This document shows positions 7,688 to 16,871 of a DNA stretch of 64,000 nucleotides, one piece after another. Under the pieces are notes generated by a model, which ran no database searches, was not told the DNA's origin, and was given only the letters and a program-made list of their open reading frames with translations. The number at the start of each line of letters is the position of its first letter. Position 1 is the first letter of the stretch. The translations under genes were made by a program, and so were the position numbers. The stretch lies in the NCBI GenBank assembly GCA_031404815.1, contig JANNIH010000101.1, positions 1 through 64,000 of the forward strand, given 5' to 3'. The DNA comes from DASYKS01 sp031404815. Lineage in GTDB: Bacteria > Acidobacteriota > Thermoanaerobaculia > Multivoradales > UBA5704.

Positions 7688-9499
7688 GTGCCACTCGTTC
7701 CAAGGAGCGAGAGCTTCGCGCTCCGCGGCTCCGATTCAACGTGTGGTGACACCATAGAGAGTGCGTCCAACTCGAATTTGCGCGCCGCGCCGTCGCACCC
7801 CGTGCCGGCCGAGGCCGAAAAGGAGCGCCGATTGATCGAGCCGAGCCGTAGCGTGTCGCAACGAGAGGAGCCGCCGGCCGAGGCCGAGCTCCGGCGTGCG
7901 CGGTGGCCCCTTGCGCCTTTGACCGCGGCGTCGGCCGCCGGATTGTCCTTGCTTGGGCTGGCCGCCTGTTTCGGGGCTCCGTGGTGGCCGCTGGTGGTTT
8001 TCGGCGCGGTCGCGGCGGTGGCGCTCCAGGTCCACGGTGCGCGTTTCGGTGGAGCGACTCGGAGCGCCGCCGGTGATTTCTTCGTTGCCGAAGCCCATGT
8101 GGCGGAGCGCGCCGCCGCGTGCGCAGCGCTGCGCGAGCTGCGCGCGGGCGACCTGGTTGGGGCGGCCCTGGAGCGTCCGCACCTAGGGGCACCGGTGCGC
8201 ACGGCGCTCTTGAGCGCGGCCGGAGAGCTCGCGGCGTTGGCCGAACGGCTCCGTTCGGCAAACGGCGAGACCGCCCAGGCGACCGATTCGGTGATGCGCA
8301 TGACCGCCGATCTCGCCTCGTCGTCGGCGGAGCTGTCGGCCTCGGTGAGCGAGATCACCGCCGCGATGGAGGAGCTCGCGCGGACGGCTTCCGGGATCTC
8401 CGAGCGGGCGGTCATGCTGGCCCAGCTGTCGGCGCGGGTGGAAGCGCGAGGTGCCACCGGCGAGGAGGCCCTGGTCGAGGCGCTCGGGGGGGTGATCGAG
8501 GTCGAGGCGCGGATCGCCGCGATCGCCGCGCGCACCGACATCTTGGGCGCGCGCTCGAAAGAGATCTATCGGGTGCTCGATCTGATCGCCGAGATCGCCG
8601 AGGAGACCCATATCCTGTCGCTCAACGCGGCGATCGAGGCCTCGGCCGCAGGGGACGAGGGGCGCAGAAGCGCAGTGGTCGCCGAGCAGGTGCGCCGCCT
8701 GGCCAGCCGCTCGCGCGATTCGGTCGCCTCGGTGCGCGCGCTGCTCGATGAGTTTTCGGTCGCGATCCGTGGCACCGTGGTGGCGACCGAGGAGGGGGCC
8801 AAAGAGACCCGGCAGGTGCTCGGGTCGGCGGAGCGGGCGGCGGTGGCGATCGCCGAGCTGCGCGCGGTGGCCGCCCTGACGGCGGCGCGGGCGCTCCGGA
8901 TCTCGGGGTCGACGCGCGAGCAGGACGCCGCGTCGGACGAGGTGGTGGCGACCCTGCGCGATGTGGGCTACGTGATCGATCGAACCTCGTCCGCGCTCAC
9001 CGGCCTGGACGGCGCGCAAACCCGGCTCGAACGTCTGGTGCTCGGAGTCGAGCTGTTGGCGCAAGGGCTGCGGCGCGAGTCGCCGTTTTCGTTGGTCCAC
9101 CAGGCGTCGGCTTGGGCGCTCCGTTTCACCGCTCTTTCCCAGGCAGACTCCGAGGTAGAAGTTGAGCTTGCGCTCGATTCCCTGCGGGTCGAAGCTCCCT
9201 ACCTCGACGATGCGTATCTGGTCGATGCCACGGGATATGCTCTCTCCCTCGGCTCGAGACGAAGGCCCGATGGTGACGGGGCGACGGTGGTGCGCGAGCG
9301 CGATCTCTCCGGCCGCCCCTGGTTCCGCGCCGCGGTGGCGCGCGGTCGGTCGGTGTTGACGGCACCTTATGTCTCGATCAACGGCAGGAGCTGCTTCACC
9401 GTCGCGGTGCCGATCTTCGATCCGGGGGGTGAGCTGGCGGCGGTCCTCGGAGTCGATGTCGACGTCCACGACTGGACGCGGATCGGCGCCGGGGGTTAG
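7688..9499 (+). CDS. Methyl-accepting chemotaxis protein with C-terminal Cache-like domain
   Basis: A 603-residue receptor read from GTG 7688. An alternative TTG at 7832 has a better Shine-Dalgarno (AAAAGGAG) and would remove 48 poorly conserved residues, so the start is uncertain. Two close transmembrane helices (about 75-95 and 99-116) leave almost no periplasmic loop. A HAMP-like linker and the MCP signalling hairpin follow (about 190-440; tip region ETHILSLNAAIEAS, then VVAEQVRRLASRS). After the hairpin comes a sensor-like domain (about 455-603) with Cache features: SGRPWFRAAV, TAPYVS, FTVAVPIF, AVLGVDVD. This sensor order is reversed relative to ordinary MCPs. It is the first gene of the Wsp-like operon and paralogous to the second MCP. 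Confidence 0.88.
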   Translation: MPLVPRSESFALRGSDSTCGDTIESASNSNLRAAPSHPVPAEAEKERRLIEPSRSVSQREEPPAEAELRRARWPLAPLTAASAAGLSLLGLAACFGAPWWPLVVFGAVAAVALQVHGARFGGATRSAAGDFFVAEAHVAERAAACAALRELRAGDLVGAALERPHLGAPVRTALLSAAGELAALAERLRSANGETAQATDSVMRMTADLASSSAELSASVSEITAAMEELARTASGISERAVMLAQLSARVEARGATGEEALVEALGGVIEVEARIAAIAARTDILGARSKEIYRVLDLIAEIAEETHILSLNAAIEASAAGDEGRRSAVVAEQVRRLASRSRDSVASVRALLDEFSVAIRGTVVATEEGAKETRQVLGSAERAAVAIAELRAVAALTAARALRISGSTREQDAASDEVVATLRDVGYVIDRTSSALTGLDGAQTRLERLVLGVELLAQGLRRESPFSLVHQASAWALRFTALSQADSEVEVELALDSLRVEAPYLDDAYLVDATGYALSLGSRRRPDGDGATVVRERDLSGRPWFRAAVARGRSVLTAPYVSINGRSCFTVAVPIFDPGGELAAVLGVDVDVHDWTRIGAGG

Positions 9500-9592
9500 A
9501 GCCCGGCCGGACCGAGGAACGCCCGAGAGCGCCCCAGAGCGCCCGAGTGGGACAGCGCGAGGAATCGCGAAGGAAGAGAAACGTAGGACGTT

Positions 9593-10042
9593 ATGGACAC
9601 TACCGCAACCGCTCAACCCTTTCTTCCGCTCTCGGCGTCCGGCACCGGGTATCTGCTGGTCCGGGCCGGCGAGCAGATCTGCGCCGTGCCGGTCGGGTCG
9701 GTGCGCCGGGTCGTGCGCGCGCTCACCGTCCATCCGTTGCCGGGTGCCCGGGCGGAGTTGGCCGGCCTCGCGGAGTTCGGCGGCGAGCCGCTGCCGGTGC
9801 TCGACCTCGCCCGCCTGATCGGCGCGCCGGTTGGCGCCCATCCGCTCTTTCCGGTCACCGTGGTGGTCTGGTCGCGCACCGCCGACGGGCGTGAGGGCGT
9901 TGGCCTCGCGGCCGACGAAGCGCTCGAAGTGGTCGATTTGAGCGCGGCTTCCTGGGTGCCTACGCCTGGGTTTCTGGTCGGTGAGGCGTTGGTCGGCGAC
10001 CGGGTGGTCCGGGTGCTCGATCCCGACCGGCTGGGAGACTAG
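9593..10042 (+). CDS. CheW-type scaffold protein
   Basis: A 149-residue CheW-domain protein linking receptors to the kinase. CheW features include the opening strand GYLLVRAGEQICAVPVGSV, GLAEFGGEPLPVLDLARLIG (the usual region around the conserved aspartate-leucine) and a closing VRVLDPDRL. It sits 93 bases after the first MCP and 3 bases before a second CheW-like gene. In a Wsp-type system it would correspond to WspB or WspD. Confidence 0.88.
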   Translation: MDTTATAQPFLPLSASGTGYLLVRAGEQICAVPVGSVRRVVRALTVHPLPGARAELAGLAEFGGEPLPVLDLARLIGAPVGAHPLFPVTVVVWSRTADGREGVGLAADEALEVVDLSAASWVPTPGFLVGEALVGDRVVRVLDPDRLGD

Positions 10043-10045
10043 GGC

Positions 10046-10423
10046 GTGAACGCGGCCGGCTCCGGATCGTTTCTGCTGTTTCATCGCGGCGGCGGGCTGT
10101 GGGGGATCGATAGCGGCCGGGTGGCGCGGATCGGTGCCGGCCGGGGGGGTGAGACCAGATCGAGCGCCGACCCGAACGAGGGCGCGTTGCGGGTCGAACT
10201 CGATTCCAAGCCGGCGGCCGGAGCCGATTCGGTGGCGCTCGCCGCCGACCGGGTGGAAGGGATCGTGGCCGACCTCGCGTTTCGCCCCCTCCCCTCGGTG
10301 CTTCGTAATTTCTGGCCGGAATCGGGGTGCGGCATCGCCGTACACGGTGGCCGGCCGGTGATCCTGCTCGATCCGCTCCGCCTTCCGCTCCCGTTGGTCG
10401 CCCGAGGAGAGCCTGATGCCTGA
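10046..10423 (+). CDS. Short divergent CheW-like protein
   Basis: A 125-residue protein from GTG 10046. It keeps the beginning and end of a CheW domain (SFLLFHRGGGLWGIDSGRV, then a VEGIVADLAFRPLPSV segment and GGRPVILLDPLRLP), but the middle is short and divergent. Its place between the first CheW and the second MCP, with stop overlapping the next start by 8 bases, supports a second coupling protein, as in Wsp systems that have two. It may be specific for one of the two MCPs; this is inference. Confidence 0.75.
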   Translation: MNAAGSGSFLLFHRGGGLWGIDSGRVARIGAGRGGETRSSADPNEGALRVELDSKPAAGADSVALAADRVEGIVADLAFRPLPSVLRNFWPESGCGIAVHGGRPVILLDPLRLPLPLVARGEPDA

Positions 10424-12104
10424 CCCTACCGTCACCCCAAATACCGGCTCGATCCCCCCCGCCGCTCCCGCTTCGGCTCCGCGCTCCGACACCGATCGGC
10501 TGGGGCGTTTTACGCTCGGAGTCGCCCTCTTGGGCGCCGTGCTGCTCGCCGGTTTCGTCCTGTTGCTGGTCGCCGAGGCGCAGGGTGGACCGGGTTGGCT
10601 GTTCGAGGCGTTCCTGCTCGTGGCGCTGATCGCTGTGGCCGTGGAATTCGCGGTCGTCCTGCCGGGGCAGCGCCGCCTCGCCGCCAAGGCGGAGCGCGAA
10701 ATGCGCAGCCGCAACGATACCGAAACCTCGCTGGTGGCGGCGCTCGGGCATCTGAGCGCGGGGGATCTGGTGCGCTGCGCCGAGCGTGGCCACGGTCTGC
10801 CCGGCGATCTGGCGCCTTCGTTCGAGGGTGCCACTGCGGCGCTCGGCGTGCTCGCGCAGCAGATCCAGGCGAGCTCGATCGAAGTCGCGGGTGCGGCGAG
10901 CGGGGTCAACCAGATCGCCTCCGAACTCGCCTCCGGCTCCTCCGAGCAGGCCGCTTCGGTGGTCGAGATCACCGCCGCGATGGAAGAACTCGCGCGCACC
11001 GCGTTCCAGATCGCCGAAAACGCGGCGAGCCAGGCCGAGTTGGCGCAGAAGGCCGAAGAGAGCGGCGATGTCGGCGCCGCCGCGGTGGAAGAAGCGGTGG
11101 CCGGGGTCGAAGAGGTAAAGAAGCGGATCAGCGGCATCGCCACCCGAGCCGATTCGCTCGGCGCGCGCTCCAAAGAGATCTACCGCGTCCTCGATCTGAT
11201 CACCGAGATCTCCCACGAGACCCACATCCTGTCGTTGAACGCGGCGATCGAAGCGGCGACGGCGGGAGAGCACGGGCGCCGCTTCTCGGTGGTCGCCGAG
11301 GAGGTCCGCAGGCTCGCGCAACGCTCGCAGGAATCGGTCGAGTCGGTGCGCGCGCTGCTCGACGAGTTCGCGGGTTCGATCCGCGCCACCGTGGTGGCGA
11401 CCGAAGAGGGGAGCAAAGAGGCGAGCCGGGTGCTCGAGCGGGCGCGCGCGGCGGCTTCGGCGATCGACGAGCTGCGCCAGGCTTCGGGCGATACCGCGCG
11501 GGTCGCGCGCGAGATCTCGCTCGCCACCCAGCAGCAGAACGCCGCCTCCGACGAGGTGGTGTTGACGCTCAAAGAAGTGAGCCAGGTGGTGCAGAGGATG
11601 GCCGATGGCTTGAAGCAGTTCACTTCGACCGCCGACCGGTTGAACCATCTTGGGCTTCAGATCCAGATGCTCGCCCAGTCGTTCCACCTCGACACGCCGC
11701 ACTCGCTCAAGCACGCGGCCGAGCGCTGGGCGCGCGAGATCGAACGGCGCGCCGGCAACTGGGAGGCGATCGACCGCCTGCTGCCCGAGCTGTTGGCCGA
11801 ACGGCCGTACATCGAGTTTCTGTTCTTCACCGACGAGGTGGCCGGGCAGCTCTCTTCGGCCTCGAACCACGAGCTGCTGGGCAACCGCGCCGTGCCGGAA
11901 TCGGTCAAGCGCGGCACCGGCTTCGAGGATCGGCCCTGGTTCCGTTCGGCGATCAAGGCCCGGCGCGCGGTGATCACGACGGTCTATCCGTCGCTGATCT
12001 CGGGCGAGCCGATCTTTACCGTCGCCGCGCCGGTTTACGACGAGGGGCGGCTCGCCGGTGTCCTCGGGTTCGACATCAACATCGATAGCTGGACCAAGAT
12101 CTAG
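10416..12104 (+). CDS. Methyl-accepting chemotaxis protein with C-terminal Cache-like domain
   Basis: A 562-residue receptor. A proline-rich N-terminus is followed by two transmembrane helices (about 32-53 and 61-83) with only a short loop outside, so it has no periplasmic sensor domain. The MCP signalling hairpin spans about 100-410 and contains ETHILSLNAAIEAATAG and VVAEEVRRLAQRS. The C-terminal 130 residues form a Cache/PDC-like domain (DRPWFRSAIKARRA, TTVYPSLISGEPIFTVAAPVYD, LAGVLGFDINID), which the topology places in the cytoplasm. AGGAGA before ATG 10416 supports the start. It is a paralogue of the first MCP and probably the WspA equivalent. Confidence 0.9.
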   Translation: MPDPTVTPNTGSIPPAAPASAPRSDTDRLGRFTLGVALLGAVLLAGFVLLLVAEAQGGPGWLFEAFLLVALIAVAVEFAVVLPGQRRLAAKAEREMRSRNDTETSLVAALGHLSAGDLVRCAERGHGLPGDLAPSFEGATAALGVLAQQIQASSIEVAGAASGVNQIASELASGSSEQAASVVEITAAMEELARTAFQIAENAASQAELAQKAEESGDVGAAAVEEAVAGVEEVKKRISGIATRADSLGARSKEIYRVLDLITEISHETHILSLNAAIEAATAGEHGRRFSVVAEEVRRLAQRSQESVESVRALLDEFAGSIRATVVATEEGSKEASRVLERARAAASAIDELRQASGDTARVAREISLATQQQNAASDEVVLTLKEVSQVVQRMADGLKQFTSTADRLNHLGLQIQMLAQSFHLDTPHSLKHAAERWAREIERRAGNWEAIDRLLPELLAERPYIEFLFFTDEVAGQLSSASNHELLGNRAVPESVKRGTGFEDRPWFRSAIKARRAVITTVYPSLISGEPIFTVAAPVYDEGRLAGVLGFDINIDSWTKI

Positions 12105-12121
12105 GGCGGGACGGGAGTCGG

Positions 12122-14335
12122 GTGGATCCGGAGTTTGCGGACTTAGTCCCCCTGTTCGCCGAAGAGGCGCGCGATCGGCTGGCCCGGCTGTCGGCGACGC
12201 TGTCGCGCCTGGACGACGACCGCGGCGCTTTGGCCGAAGCGCGGCGCGAGCTGCACACGCTCAAAGGCGCCGGCCGGATGCTGCAGATCGCGCCGCTCTC
12301 CGAGCTCTGCCACGCGGCGGAGGAGCTGCTCGCGGAGCCGCAGCCCGGTCTCGGGAGGCGCCTGGTGCGGGTCGCCGATCGGCTCTCGGCGATGGTTGAA
12401 GAGGTGGCGGCCGGGCTTCCGCCCACGCGCGACGAGGCGCTCCTCGCACTGCTCGCCGGCGCCCCCGAGCCTGCGCCTGCCGATTCGCCGGCGCCGGCGC
12501 CTGAGGCCGCTAAAGAGGGCTCTGATCTCGGGGCGGCGAGAGCGCCATCCGCTCCGGCAGCTCCCGCCCCGGCTCTCTCGCCGGCTGGCGCCCCCGAACG
12601 GCGCGCGGCCGAGCTGCGCCTCGATGCGTCGGCGCTCGATGCGCTCGCCGAGCGCGCGACCCAGATGCGGCTGCTCGCGCTCGGCGTGCGGCCGGTGGTC
12701 GATCGGCTCTACGAACTCGCCCAACTCGCCGAGGGGGGGATGCGCGAACCGCAGCCGATGCAGGTGCTCGCCGGCCTCGCGACCATGCTCCGCCGTCTGG
12801 GCGTCGAGGTCGAGGGGCGCGAGCGGCGCCTGTCGCGAACCGCCGACGAGCAGATCGACCGCATCGTCGCCCTGCAGCTGCAGCCGCTACGCGACAAGCT
12901 CCAGTCGCTCGCGCGCTCCGGTCGCGAGCTCGGCCGTTCGCTCGGCCGTGAGATCGATGTCGAGGTCCTTGGCGAAGAGGTGCGGCTCGACCGACGGATC
13001 GTCCGCGAGCTCGAAGAGGCGCTGATCCACCTGGTGAGGAATGCCGTCGATCATGGCATCGAGACGCCGGCCGCGCGGATCGCCGCGGGCAAGCCGTCGA
13101 TCGGCCGCCTGCGCATAGCGGCCGCGGCCGAGGCGTCGCGGGTTCGCTTGAGCATTGAGGACGACGGCGCGGGTGTCGATCCGGAAGCGGTGCGCGAGCG
13201 GGCGATCGCGGCCGGTCTGGTGGGCGACTCCGAAGGGCGTGCGCTCTCGGGCGAAGCGGTCTGGCGCTTTCTCTTCTCGCCGGGATTTTCGACCCGGTCG
13301 GTGATCTCCGAGCTCTCTGGCCGCGGCGTCGGGCTCGATGCCGTCTCCGCTGCGGCGACCCGTGCGGGCGGCGAGGTGTGGTTCCGCTCGACGGCGGGGG
13401 TTGGTACCCGGGTCGAGATCTCGGTCCCGGTCGCGCGCCGCGGCGAGTCGATCCTGGTGCTGCGCGTCGGCGGCGTCAAACTCGGCCTCCCCGCCGGCTC
13501 CGCCCGCAGAACCTCGCGCCTGGACCCCACCACCGTGATCGAACGCGACGGTCGCCTGATCGCCAGGGTTTCCACCAAGTCCTCCTTTCAGTCCATTGGG
13601 TCCTTTGCCTCCTCCGCCGCCCCGGCTGCAACCGACCTGCCTGGCGGCGCCACCGCCGATCGCCTGGTCCACTTCGTGCCGCTCGGCCGTCTGTGCGGGC
13701 GCGACGATGCCGAAGGGAGACTTTTGGTCGAGGGGATGGCCTCGGGCCAGCCGTTCGCGGTTTCGGTCGACGACGTGCTCGGCGAGGAGGAGGTGCTGGT
13801 CCGGCCGCTCGCGCGCGCCGCGGTGGCCGACCGGGCGATCGAAGGGGTGGCGCTGCTCGCGTCGGGCGAGCCGATCGGCGTGCTCGCTCCCGCGGCGCTC
13901 GCCGAACGGAGCCTCGCCAACCACTCGGTCGTCGCGCGCCCGGCGCCGACGATTCGGCGCGTCCGCGTGCTCCTGGTCGATGACTCGCTGGTCACCCGCG
14001 AGATGGAGCGCCGGCTCTTGGAGGATGCCGGCTTTGCCGTCCACGCGGTCGCCGACGGCCACGAGGCGTTGGCGCGCCTGGGCGAGGAGAGTTTCGACTG
14101 TGTGGTAACCGACATCGAGATGCCGGGCATGGACGGCCTCGAGCTGACCGCACGCTTGCGCGCGCTTGAACATTTCGCCCATCTACCCATCGTCGTCGTC
14201 TCGACCCGCGATCGCTCGGAGGATCGCCTGCGCGGCCTCCAGGCCGGCGCCGACGCCTACCTCACCAAGCAGAGCCTGGACGCGGGCGAGCTGGTCGAGC
14301 TGGTGCGCCGGCTCGGTGGGCGCTACACGCCGTGA
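12122..14335 (+). CDS. Hybrid chemotaxis histidine kinase CheA-REC (WspE-like)
   Basis: A 737-residue kinase from GTG 12122. The N-terminal Hpt domain carries the phospho-histidine His45 in LHTLKGAG. An Ala/Pro-rich linker replaces a P2 domain. The dimerisation helices are near 165-240, then a HATPase domain with HLVRNAVDHGIE (N-box near 303-314) and GRGVGLDAV (G-box near 400), then a CheW-like P5 domain (about 440-600). The C-terminal receiver (about 617-737) is intact: VLLVDDS, phospho-acceptor Asp664 in VVTDIEMPGMDG, and the lysine in YLTK. The same fused architecture is found in WspE and FrzE. It should autophosphorylate in response to the two MCPs and pass phosphate to its own receiver and to CheB. 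Confidence 0.92.
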   Translation: MDPEFADLVPLFAEEARDRLARLSATLSRLDDDRGALAEARRELHTLKGAGRMLQIAPLSELCHAAEELLAEPQPGLGRRLVRVADRLSAMVEEVAAGLPPTRDEALLALLAGAPEPAPADSPAPAPEAAKEGSDLGAARAPSAPAAPAPALSPAGAPERRAAELRLDASALDALAERATQMRLLALGVRPVVDRLYELAQLAEGGMREPQPMQVLAGLATMLRRLGVEVEGRERRLSRTADEQIDRIVALQLQPLRDKLQSLARSGRELGRSLGREIDVEVLGEEVRLDRRIVRELEEALIHLVRNAVDHGIETPAARIAAGKPSIGRLRIAAAAEASRVRLSIEDDGAGVDPEAVRERAIAAGLVGDSEGRALSGEAVWRFLFSPGFSTRSVISELSGRGVGLDAVSAAATRAGGEVWFRSTAGVGTRVEISVPVARRGESILVLRVGGVKLGLPAGSARRTSRLDPTTVIERDGRLIARVSTKSSFQSIGSFASSAAPAATDLPGGATADRLVHFVPLGRLCGRDDAEGRLLVEGMASGQPFAVSVDDVLGEEEVLVRPLARAAVADRAIEGVALLASGEPIGVLAPAALAERSLANHSVVARPAPTIRRVRVLLVDDSLVTREMERRLLEDAGFAVHAVADGHEALARLGEESFDCVVTDIEMPGMDGLELTARLRALEHFAHLPIVVVSTRDRSEDRLRGLQAGADAYLTKQSLDAGELVELVRRLGGRYTP

Positions 14336-15432
14336 TCCGCGTTCTCTTGGTCGACGATTCGCCGTCGGTGCGCGCGGTGCTCCGCCGGTTTCTCGCGCGC
14401 ACCGACGACCTGGTGGTGGTGGGGGACGCGGAGAACGGCGAGCGGGCGGTCGCCGCGGTCGAGGAGCTCGCTCCGGATGTCGTCGTCATGGACCTCCAGA
14501 TGCCGGTTATGGATGGCTTCGTCGCGATCGAACGGATCATGGCGACCCGGCCGACGCCGATCTTGGTGCTCTCCTCGCGCGCCAACCGGAACCAGATGCA
14601 GACGGCTTTCGAGGCGATGCGGCGCGGCGCGATCGAGGTGCTGCCGAAGCCGGAGGACACCGGCAGCTGGCAGCTGCTCGCCGCCAGCCTGCCGGAGGTG
14701 GTGCGCGCCGCGGCGGCCGCCGCCACGGTGAGGCCGACCGGAAAGCGAAAACCGGCACCCTGGGGGACCGCGGAGATGCCCCTGCCGGCCGTAGTGCGCC
14801 AGCCCGCCGCCACCCGGCGACCGGATCGGCCGTTGCGCTGGGTGGCGATCGGCGCTTCAACCGGTGGGCCGGCGGCGCTACGCGAGCTGTTCACCGAGCT
14901 GCCCGCCGACTTGCCCGTCTCGGTATTGATCGTCCAGCACATCGCCGCCGGTTTCGAGGCCGGCCTCGCCGATTGGCTGAACAAGGAGTTTCCGCACGAT
15001 GTCCGCTTGGCGCGCGACGGCGAGCTTCCGGGCTCAGGCGCCGTGCGCTTGGCGCCGGCCGGCTCGCACCTGCGCCTCGAAGCGGGGGCCAAGCTCGCTC
15101 TCGATGTCGTGACCCCGGTGCGGCGCGGGCACCGCCCCTCGGTGGACGAGCTGTTTCTTTCGGTCGCGAGGAACGCCCCGCGCGAAGCGGTCGGCGTGCT
15201 GCTCACCGGCATGGGCTCCGACGGGGTCGAAGGTCTGCTGGCGCTGCGGACGGCGGGCGGCCTCACGGTCGCTCAGGACGAGGCGAGCTCGGTGGTGTTC
15301 GGGATGCCGCGGGTGGCGCTCGAACGGGGGGCGGCCGACCTCGCGCTGCCGCCGCGCGAGATCGCGCGCTGGCTCGGCAAGATCTGTCGCGGCGAGCGCG
15401 GGGGCGAGGGCGCGGGAGGAGCGGGCTCGTGA
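14332..15432 (+). CDS. cheB: Chemotaxis protein-glutamate methylesterase CheB (WspF-like)
   Basis: A 366-residue receiver-methylesterase. The receiver is complete (VLLVDDS with Asp8/Asp9, phospho-acceptor Asp54 in VVMDLQMP, Lys106 in LPKPED). After a linker the CheB catalytic domain shows Ser176 in IGASTGGP, His203 in VQHIAAGF and Asp297 in LLTGMGSDG. It removes methyl groups from the MCPs when phosphorylated and so resets signalling. GTG 14332 overlaps the CheA stop codon, indicating translational coupling. It is normal for the family and appears fully active. Confidence 0.95.
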   Translation: MIRVLLVDDSPSVRAVLRRFLARTDDLVVVGDAENGERAVAAVEELAPDVVVMDLQMPVMDGFVAIERIMATRPTPILVLSSRANRNQMQTAFEAMRRGAIEVLPKPEDTGSWQLLAASLPEVVRAAAAAATVRPTGKRKPAPWGTAEMPLPAVVRQPAATRRPDRPLRWVAIGASTGGPAALRELFTELPADLPVSVLIVQHIAAGFEAGLADWLNKEFPHDVRLARDGELPGSGAVRLAPAGSHLRLEAGAKLALDVVTPVRRGHRPSVDELFLSVARNAPREAVGVLLTGMGSDGVEGLLALRTAGGLTVAQDEASSVVFGMPRVALERGAADLALPPREIARWLGKICRGERGGEGAGGAGS

Positions 15433-16871
15433 GCGTGCGGGTGCTGCTCGTCGAGCAGAGTGAAGTCGCCCGGGCGCTCCACGCGCGCACGTTGCGCTCC
15501 GCCGGTTTCGAGCTTGAAGAGGCGCGCGATTTCGAGGCCGCCATAGCGGCTCTCGATCGCCGGCCGGATGTGGTCGTGGTGGCGGTCGCGGTGCCGACCA
15601 TGGAGGGTTTTCCGCTGCTCCGTCTGCTCAAAGCAGATCCGGCGCAGGCGCGCATCCCGGTGTTGATCCTTTCCGGCGAAGGGGAGGCGGCGTCGCGCTT
15701 CTGGAGCGCCAAGAGCGGCGCCCTGGCGCGGCTCGATCTGGAGGCGCCGGCCGCGGATCTGATCGCCGAGGTCGCGCGCCTCGCTTCGACCCCGGTGCCC
15801 TTGGCGGTCACCGCAGCCGACGCGAGCCAGACGCCGAGAGGACCTTCCTCCAATGCCCACCTGCTCGGCCGGGTCGCCGGGGTCGCAGCGAGGCTCGACG
15901 CCGCGCTGCTCCAGGCGACGCTAGCGGCCGAGCTGCTCGAAGCGGGGATGGGGACCGGCGATTTTCACGAGGCCTGCCGGTCGGTGCTCGAAGTCCTGGG
16001 CGCAGTGGTCGATGTCCGTTTCCTGGGTGCCGCGGCGGGCGATGAGGAGCTGGTTGTAGCCCACGTGCTGTTGCCCGAGCCGCTCCCCCCCGACCTGCTC
16101 GCCGAGCTGGGGCGGCGGCTGTTTGCGAGCCTCGAGCTACCCGCCGGTGTGGCGCGCGACCTCGGCGTCTCGGGCGAGCGCGGCGGCGCGCCGGTCGATC
16201 TCGATCTCGCGGTCTGGTTGGAGCTGCCGCTCGCCCGCGGCCGAGGGAGCCTGGTGCTCCTGCCGCGCGATCCGGGGCAGTTTACGACCTCGGCTTCCGC
16301 GCTGGTCGACGGTCTGGTCCGACCGCTCGGGGTGGTGCTCGAAAACGCGCTGCTCGGCGAGCGGCTGCGCGAGTTGAGCGTGCTCGACGGCCTCACCCGA
16401 CTGTTCAACCGACGGGCCATCTTCGAGCGTCTCAGCGAGGAGGTCGAGCGCGCGCGCCGCTATCGGCAGCCGCTCTCGATCGTGATCTGCGACCTCGACC
16501 ACTTCAAGCGGGTCAACGACCGGTTCGGTCATCTGGTCGGTGACGCGGTGCTGCGCGAGGGTTCGGCGGTGTTGCGCCGGTCGCTGCGCACGACCGACCT
16601 GCTCGGCCGCTACGGCGGGGAGGAGTTCCTCGCCGTCTTGCCGCAGGTCGATCTCGAAGCCGCGCGCCAGGCCGCGGAGCGTCTGCGCCGCGACTTGGCC
16701 GCTCATCCCCTCGAGATCGTGGACATGCCGGAGCAGCGGATCACCGCGTCGTTCGGGGTCGCGGCACTCTCCGAGCTGGGCGGCAAGCCGGCTACCGACG
16801 AGCTGGTGGCGATCGCCGACCGCCGGCTCTACGAGGCGAAGGCGGCCGGCCGCGATCGGGTCCGGCCGTGA
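15429..16871 (+). CDS. Diguanylate cyclase with degenerate receiver domain (WspR-like)
   Basis: A 480-residue protein from GTG 15429, overlapping the cheB stop. The N-terminal receiver-like domain (1-110) is degenerate: VLLVEQS in place of VLLVDDS, and VVVVAVAVPTMEG puts Ala51 where the phospho-acceptor aspartate belongs; the conserved lysine is also missing. A central region (about 130-300) resembles a divergent GAF domain. The C-terminal GGDEF domain has the active motif GGEEF (from residue 396) and the inhibitory-site pair Arg387/Asp390 (RTTD) five residues before it. It should make cyclic di-GMP under product feedback, but cannot be switched by phosphorylation of its own receiver. A longer in-frame reading upstream lies inside cheB and is rejected. 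Confidence 0.9.
   Translation: MSVRVLLVEQSEVARALHARTLRSAGFELEEARDFEAAIAALDRRPDVVVVAVAVPTMEGFPLLRLLKADPAQARIPVLILSGEGEAASRFWSAKSGALARLDLEAPAADLIAEVARLASTPVPLAVTAADASQTPRGPSSNAHLLGRVAGVAARLDAALLQATLAAELLEAGMGTGDFHEACRSVLEVLGAVVDVRFLGAAAGDEELVVAHVLLPEPLPPDLLAELGRRLFASLELPAGVARDLGVSGERGGAPVDLDLAVWLELPLARGRGSLVLLPRDPGQFTTSASALVDGLVRPLGVVLENALLGERLRELSVLDGLTRLFNRRAIFERLSEEVERARRYRQPLSIVICDLDHFKRVNDRFGHLVGDAVLREGSAVLRRSLRTTDLLGRYGGEEFLAVLPQVDLEAARQAAERLRRDLAAHPLEIVDMPEQRITASFGVAALSELGGKPATDELVAIADRRLYEAKAAGRDRVRP

Noticed and set aside
8183..11173. Minus-strand open frame of nearly 1000 codons opposite the two MCPs
   Set aside because: High GC with few stops produces long antisense frames; the plus strand has clear MCP and CheW domains, and the antisense product is Arg/Ser/Ala-rich without domains. 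The same applies to minus-strand frames at 9960-11870, 20740-22872, 26038-28263 and 46662-48926.
14166..15428. In-frame upstream extension of the diguanylate cyclase
   Set aside because: It overlaps CheA and CheB in another frame; the protein begins naturally at GTG 15429, which overlaps the cheB stop.
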